24,400 bases of DNA from DASVSE01 sp036399715 (GTDB lineage: Bacteria > Bacteroidota > Rhodothermia > Rhodothermales > Rubricoccaceae), in contig DASWMO010000225.1 of assembly GCA_036399715.1 (NCBI GenBank), positions 1 through 24,400 of the forward strand, read 5' to 3'. Both the position numbers and the translations under genes were made by a program. The notes beneath the pieces were generated by a model that did not search any database, was not told the DNA's origin, and was given only the letters and a program-made list of their open reading frames with translations. The number at the start of each line of letters is the position of its first letter. Within the stretch, counting starts at the first letter, position 1. This document shows positions 23,619 to 24,400 of this stretch, piece by piece.

Positions 23619-24400
23619 GGGCGGCTGGGCGGCGTCGGGTGACGCGCCAAGCTAGCCCGCCGGCCGCGAGGAGGCCGATCGCCCACGGCCAGCGGGGGAG
23701 GGGCGCCTGCAGCGGAATCGGACCCGGGTTGCCTGAGAGGACCGTCGCAGCCCAAAAGTATGGGCTCGCCTCGGCGCCGGTGTGCGTGTCGAGGTACGCC
23801 ACCTGCGCCCGCTGGAGCGCCCGGTCGGCCGGCAGGCCATCGGCGAGGCCTGCGTAAAACGCGCCGACGAGATCGGACGTCGCGCGGTCGTCGACGGGCC
23901 ACAGCGTCGCAACGGACGCCCGCGCGCCGGCGGCGCGGACACCGTACTGAAGTCCGATCGTGCCTTCGCCGGCCTGTGCCTGACCAGCGGCCGTGGAGCA
24001 GCCACTCAGTACGACGAGGTCGGCCGGGAGCGACAGGTCCTGGAGTTCGAACAGGTGGAGGACGCCGTCATCGTCCTGATCTGGGTCGTCCCACAGGTAA
24101 ACACGCGAGTACAGCGGGTGCGTCGGGTCGGCCTCGGCATGGGTGGCGATGTGAACGATGCGCGCGCCTGTCGCGTCGGCGGCGAACCGGGCCTCCGTCG
24201 CGTCGTCGTTGAGGGCGGTCTCGCGGTTGCCGATGCTGTGTTCCAAGCGCCCGATCTCGCTGGCAACATTCGGGAGGTCGTTCAGCTGGACGCCGGAGCG
24301 CGAGCGCCACCGGGCACTGGAACCGCTGAACCGGCTTCGCCCGAAGGCGACCAGGTCGAGCGGGAAGTCCGCGCCCGGGCGCTCAGCGTCTTCGACGACG
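23611..24400 (-). CDS. CHAT-domain (caspase-like) protein, N-terminus beyond window
   Basis: The C-terminal 262 residues of a protein whose reading frame stays open to the window end, so the start is missing. The CHAT domain, a clan CD caspase-like cysteine protease fold, is recognisable by its opening LDLVAFG (about 24340-24360), the ATEARF stretch, and IVHIATH with the catalytic His codon at 24139-24141. VVLSGCSTAAG has the catalytic Cys at 23998-24000, followed by GVRAAGARASVATLWPVDD and FYAGLADGLPADRALQRAQ. It ends with one probable membrane helix (WAIGLLAAGGLAWRV) and a basic tail, which would anchor the protease to a membrane. Relatives normally carry TPR repeats in the missing N-terminal part. 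Both catalytic residues are present, so it may be active. It overlaps murQ by 8 bases. Confidence 0.92.
   Translation of the reverse strand, partial: VVEDAERPGADFPLDLVAFGRSRFSGSSARWRSRSGVQLNDLPNVASEIGRLEHSIGNRETALNDDATEARFAADATGARIVHIATHAEADPTHPLYSRVYLWDDPDQDDDGVLHLFELQDLSLPADLVVLSGCSTAAGQAQAGEGTIGLQYGVRAAGARASVATLWPVDDRATSDLVGAFYAGLADGLPADRALQRAQVAYLDTHTGAEASPYFWAATVLSGNPGPIPLQAPLPRWPWAIGLLAAGGLAWRVTRRRPAAHA

Overview
The window is about 70% G+C over most of its length and has the gene style of a marine Bacteroidota-related bacterium, most likely of the Rhodothermota (Salinibacter, Rubrivirga or Rubricoccus type). This placement is an inference from three things: two secreted proteases ending in type IX secretion (T9SS) sorting domains, genes without clear Shine-Dalgarno sequences, and the very high G+C.

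Layout. (1) Positions 1-2960 look like accessory DNA. An AT-rich stretch of roughly 40% G+C carries a very acidic 125-residue orphan protein. Next come a phage-endolysin-like N-acetylmuramoyl-L-alanine amidase with an SH3-type tail (minus strand) and a divergently transcribed patatin-like phospholipase (plus strand). The segment abuts the 3' side of a tRNA-Ala(CGC) gene, a common place for integrated elements, but no integrase is visible. (2) Positions 3137-10954 hold two tandem minus-strand genes for large secreted zinc metalloproteases of different families: M36/fungalysin-like, then M12B/reprolysin-like. They share a C-terminal module of about 450 residues, and the DNA for their sorting domains is almost identical. 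(3) Positions 11285-14752 (plus strand) hold aconitase acnA with a strong terminator, then a small HD-domain hydrolase. (4) Positions 14762-24400 are a minus-strand block. Read in the direction of transcription it is a CHAT-domain protease-like protein (cut by the window end), murQ, a secreted Asp-rich-loop protein, mfd, ppk1, gluQ and a small secreted protein.

Functional view. The right half is mostly core housekeeping: peptidoglycan recycling (murQ), transcription-coupled repair (mfd), polyphosphate synthesis (ppk1), tRNA-Asp queuosine glutamylation (gluQ) and the TCA cycle (acnA). The protease pair probably supplies extracellular protein degradation through the T9SS. The less ordinary points are the CHAT-murQ gene overlap, a winged-helix-like N-terminal extension on PPK1, a GluQRS lacking part of its zinc site, the duplicated or converted sorting cassette, and the tRNA-adjacent accessory segment with a lipase, an amidase and an AT-rich orphan. 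I did not find a convincing complete new multi-gene system. The left-edge accessory segment and the CHAT-murQ unit are the best places to look, and both run off or approach the window edges.
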